Below, piece by piece: positions 4,366-5,713 of a stretch of 5,713 bases of DNA; position 1 is the stretch's first letter; the number at the start of each line of letters is the position of its first letter. The DNA is taken from the NCBI GenBank assembly GCA_023142975.1, contig JAGLIN010000015.1, positions 1-5,713 of the forward strand. The letters are read 5' to 3'. Under the pieces are notes generated by a model that was not told where the DNA came from, ran no database searches, and worked only from the letters and a program-made list of their open reading frames with translations. The DNA is from Candidatus Parcubacteria bacterium (GTDB lineage: Bacteria; Patescibacteriota; Minisyncoccia; JAHIHE01; JAGLIN01). The translations under genes were made by a program, and so were the position numbers.

Positions 4366-4779
4366 ATGCAAGGCAAAAGAACAATAGTAGTGGCAACGCT
4401 ACTGGCAGTATTACTTTGTGCTTTAGTAATACCAGCGTCGGCAACTGACATAAGACATGCAGAGGGTGCTGTCATTATAAATGACGGCAGATGGATTGGA
4501 CATCACGCTTTAGTTTTTAATGCGGACTACAATCCGAACTGGCATCCCAAAGTCGGAGGAGTAGGAGGATATCCAAATTTTCTATTAATTCCTCTTGGAG
4601 CTTTGGAAAGAAATGCACAAAATTGGGACTGGGTGCCCTATGGAGATAAATCAGCAATGCTGATTCCAACAAGATATGTTATAAATGTATATAATTTTAA
4701 TTATGCAAATGACATTTATATAGATCATGATAGCTGGATCCCCAGCACTAAAGACTATAATGTCTGGCAGTTCTGCTAA
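4366..4779 (+). CDS. Secreted hypothetical protein, aromatic-rich
   Basis: A 137-residue protein with a clear Sec signal peptide: MQGKR, then a hydrophobic core (about 6-23), then Ala-Ser-Ala at 24-26 giving predicted cleavage before T27. The cysteine at 18 is not in a lipobox, so it is probably not a lipoprotein. The mature part of about 111 residues has six tryptophans and many Tyr, Asn and His residues (RWIGHH, NPNWHP, NWDWVPYGD, NVWQFC) and ends in its only mature cysteine. This suggests a beta-rich extracellular or surface domain, but I do not recognise the family. The start is fixed by the signal peptide and by GAGGT at 4352-4356, nine bases upstream; it is the clearest Shine-Dalgarno sequence in the window. 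The gene has its own promoter (4172-4200) and structured leader. It lies between the two 105-bp direct repeats, opposite in strand to the rest of the window, and its base composition is less AT-rich than its surroundings, which suggests acquired DNA. Confidence 0.8.
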   Translation: MQGKRTIVVATLLAVLLCALVIPASATDIRHAEGAVIINDGRWIGHHALVFNADYNPNWHPKVGGVGGYPNFLLIPLGALERNAQNWDWVPYGDKSAMLIPTRYVINVYNFNYANDIYIDHDSWIPSTKDYNVWQFC

Positions 4780-4792
4780 AAAAAGGAGTATG

Positions 4793-4818
4793 GAGCTTCA
4801 GCTAAATAGCTGAGGCTC
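4793..4818 (+). terminator. Hairpin downstream of the secreted-protein gene
   Basis: Twelve-base arms GAGCTTCAGCTA and TAGCTGAGGCTC, with one G-U pair, lie 14 nt after the stop codon around a minimal loop. The stem is strong, but only a mixed TTTCTT stretch follows, so it may be an imperfect terminator, a 3' stability element or another palindromic repeat. Confidence 0.5.
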
Positions 4819-4874
4819 TGCAACTTTCTTAAAAATTTATTGGTTGTTAATTTTAATAAAACTAACTTATTTCT

Positions 4875-5189
4875 ATGATACTAAAAATAAAAAAAATTAC
4901 AGTTTTGTCTTTTGTAGTTTTTACTTTGCTTTTAAATCTGATGAATTTATTTACTGTGAAAAATTACGAATATATAGCTTATAAAGAAATTACTACTTGG
5001 TCTTTTGTCGCTATAACAATATCATTAGCGATAATCATTATAGAATTTGTATTGGTAAAATCAAAAATAATTTTATACACCTCTAAAGACTGGAAGCGTA
5101 TAGGAAGCCTTATTTTCACAGTATTTTTATCAGTCTTTGTTTTTGTTTTCACCTTTTGGATCGCGGCAGATAATCCTTATATAAGATAA
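4875..5189 (+). CDS. Small three-helix membrane protein of unknown function
   Basis: A 104-residue integral membrane protein. Predicted helices are at about residues 8-27 (ITVLSFVVFTLLLNLMNLF), 42-62 (TWSFVAITISLAIIIIEFVLV) and 76-97 (IGSLIFTVFLSVFVFVFTFW). A basic N-terminus (KIKK) suggests the N-terminus is inside; the KDWKR loop before helix 3 is also basic, and a short polar tail ends the protein. No catalytic or transport motif is recognisable. No Shine-Dalgarno sequence precedes the ATG. The gene is 95 bp after the secreted-protein gene on the same strand, with the hairpin at 4793-4818 between them, so partial read-through is possible. A strong bidirectional terminator (5253-5286) closes the unit. 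An immunity or accessory role for the secreted neighbour is conceivable, but nothing in the sequence shows it. Confidence 0.65.
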   Translation: MILKIKKITVLSFVVFTLLLNLMNLFTVKNYEYIAYKEITTWSFVAITISLAIIIIEFVLVKSKIILYTSKDWKRIGSLIFTVFLSVFVFVFTFWIAADNPYIR

Positions 5190-5252
5190 TTATTCCTGCG
5201 ATAATAATCTTCAAGATGAAGAAAATAGAAATCGCATCTGAATAAATCAAAT

Positions 5253-5286
5253 AAAAAAAGAGAGTCTGTTAAGATTCTCTTTTTTT
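5253..5286. terminator. Strong bidirectional Rho-independent terminator
   Basis: A 15-bp stem runs from 5253 to 5286 around a GTTA loop with one G-U pair. It has seven A on the left and seven T on the right, so each strand reads a hairpin closing into a T tract. It would end transcription of the membrane-protein gene on the plus strand and of the convergent minus-strand material at 5269-5713. Confidence 0.85.
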
Positions 5287-5376
5287 CTCTCTTCCTATTT
5301 CTTCCTGAGTCTCTTCAAGCATTTCGTGCATGCTTTTGAATCTGTCTTTGTAATTGTCAATTACTCGTTTTATACT
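5269..5376 (-). pseudogene. C-terminal remnant of an unidentified gene
   Basis: On the minus strand an open stretch of about 35 codons reads RVIDNYKDRFKSMHEMLEE, then TQEEIGREKKRES and a TAA whose bases lie in the loop of the terminator at 5253-5286. The sequence is a charged, amphipathic helix like the C-terminal tail of a larger protein. A TGA (5377-5379) closes the frame upstream with no suitable start, except an internal ATG that would give only 20 residues. The intimate fit of the stop codon with a terminator suggests a once-real gene whose upstream part was lost. The parent family cannot be named. Confidence 0.4.
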
Positions 5377-5435
5377 TCACGATGAATTTTGATTTAGTCC
5401 CGAATTTTTTCTTACAGCTTCTGTCTTGGCTGAGC

Positions 5436-5713
5436 TTACGGCAAATGATGCCAAGCTTCGTCTTTTGGCGATTGCCAAATATCTTTCATTATTAACTCCG
5501 GCTTTTCTAAATTATAGTTTTTCTCGCAAGCGAATAGAAACATCTCGCTTCCAACATTCCTGCTGTCAGCTTTCTTTGTGATTTTGCGAAGATTATTTTT
5601 TCTGTCTTCCGAAATGGTAATTGTCAAAACTCTAAAATGATTAATATTAAATTTGCGTTCGTGCCCCTCCATTTTCCACCACTGCCAGTATGCTTTTGCT
5701 TTATTCAAAAATC
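5436..5713 (-). CDS. Replication-relaxation family protein, C-terminal part (cut by window end)
   Basis: Ninety-plus residues of the C-terminal part of what looks like a replication-relaxation (Replic_Relax) protein, a winged-helix-type family of plasmids and integrative elements. Recognisable pieces are AYWQWWKMEGHERKF, then HFRVLTITISEDRKNNL, then GSEMFLFACEKNY and the DIWQSPKDEAWHHLP tail. The frame stays open through 5713, so the N-terminal portion, including any DNA-binding domain, lies outside the window; the TTG at 5708 should not be taken as the true start. The final 105 bp of homology (5439-5543) are repeated at 3927-4031. The stop codon follows immediately after the point where the repeat similarity ends. 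The assignment rests on pattern memory of the family, not on a profile search. Confidence 0.7.
   Translation of the reverse strand, partial: FLNKAKAYWQWWKMEGHERKFNINHFRVLTITISEDRKNNLRKITKKADSRNVGSEMFLFACEKNYNLEKPELIMKDIWQSPKDEAWHHLP
5439..5543. repeat. 105-bp direct repeat, copy 2
   Basis: This is the right partner of the repeat at 3927-4031. Here the copy is continuous with a longer open frame of the replication-relaxation gene, so it is the likely source copy or the intact end of the target gene. Confidence 0.9.

Overview
The window is AT-rich, and most genes lack a recognisable Shine-Dalgarno sequence. It carries dnaX, a SemiSWEET-type gene, a conserved hypothetical of a kind I associate with Parcubacteria, a GIY-YIG endonuclease, a replication-relaxation family C-terminus, and many short GC-rich palindromes, one of which reads PACRQAG in translation. 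Together these suggest a Candidate Phyla Radiation bacterium, most likely Parcubacteria-like, using the standard bacterial code. The taxonomic call is inference, since no rRNA or ribosomal protein gene is present.

The left two thirds (61-3579) read on the minus strand. In transcription order they hold a candidate structured small RNA (about 3579-3463) with its own promoter and terminator, an acidic-tailed hypothetical protein (3371-2595) with an extended -10 promoter, and a SemiSWEET-like membrane protein whose 5' end is disturbed or frameshifted (2529/2452-2255). dnaX (2245-575) follows after a 9-nt gap. Downstream of dnaX is a unit made of a broken tRNA-Gln copy (496-413), a GIY-YIG nuclease gene (374-117) and an intact tRNA-Gln(UUG) (131-61). 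The broken copy has a 20-nt palindrome in its anticodon loop and has lost its 3' acceptor strand. The end of the nuclease gene overlaps the first 15 nt of the intact tRNA.

The gene-free stretch 3402-3914 holds the small RNA candidate and then a cluster of unrelated perfect palindromes (3621-3636, 3715-3751, 3813-3835, 3855-3868) that look like a landing zone for short palindromic elements.

The right third (3915-5713) is accessory. Two 105-nt direct copies of the 3' end of a replication-relaxation family gene (3927-4031 and 5439-5543, 4 mismatches) flank about 1.4 kb. That segment carries two plus-strand genes of unknown function: a secreted, aromatic-rich protein (4366-4779) with its own promoter, long structured leader and Shine-Dalgarno sequence, and a three-helix membrane protein (4875-5189). 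It also holds a strong bidirectional terminator (5253-5286) and a gene-end remnant on the minus strand (5269-5376). The arrangement suggests an insertion or tandem-duplication remnant, a theme that recurs at the duplicated tRNA-Gln.
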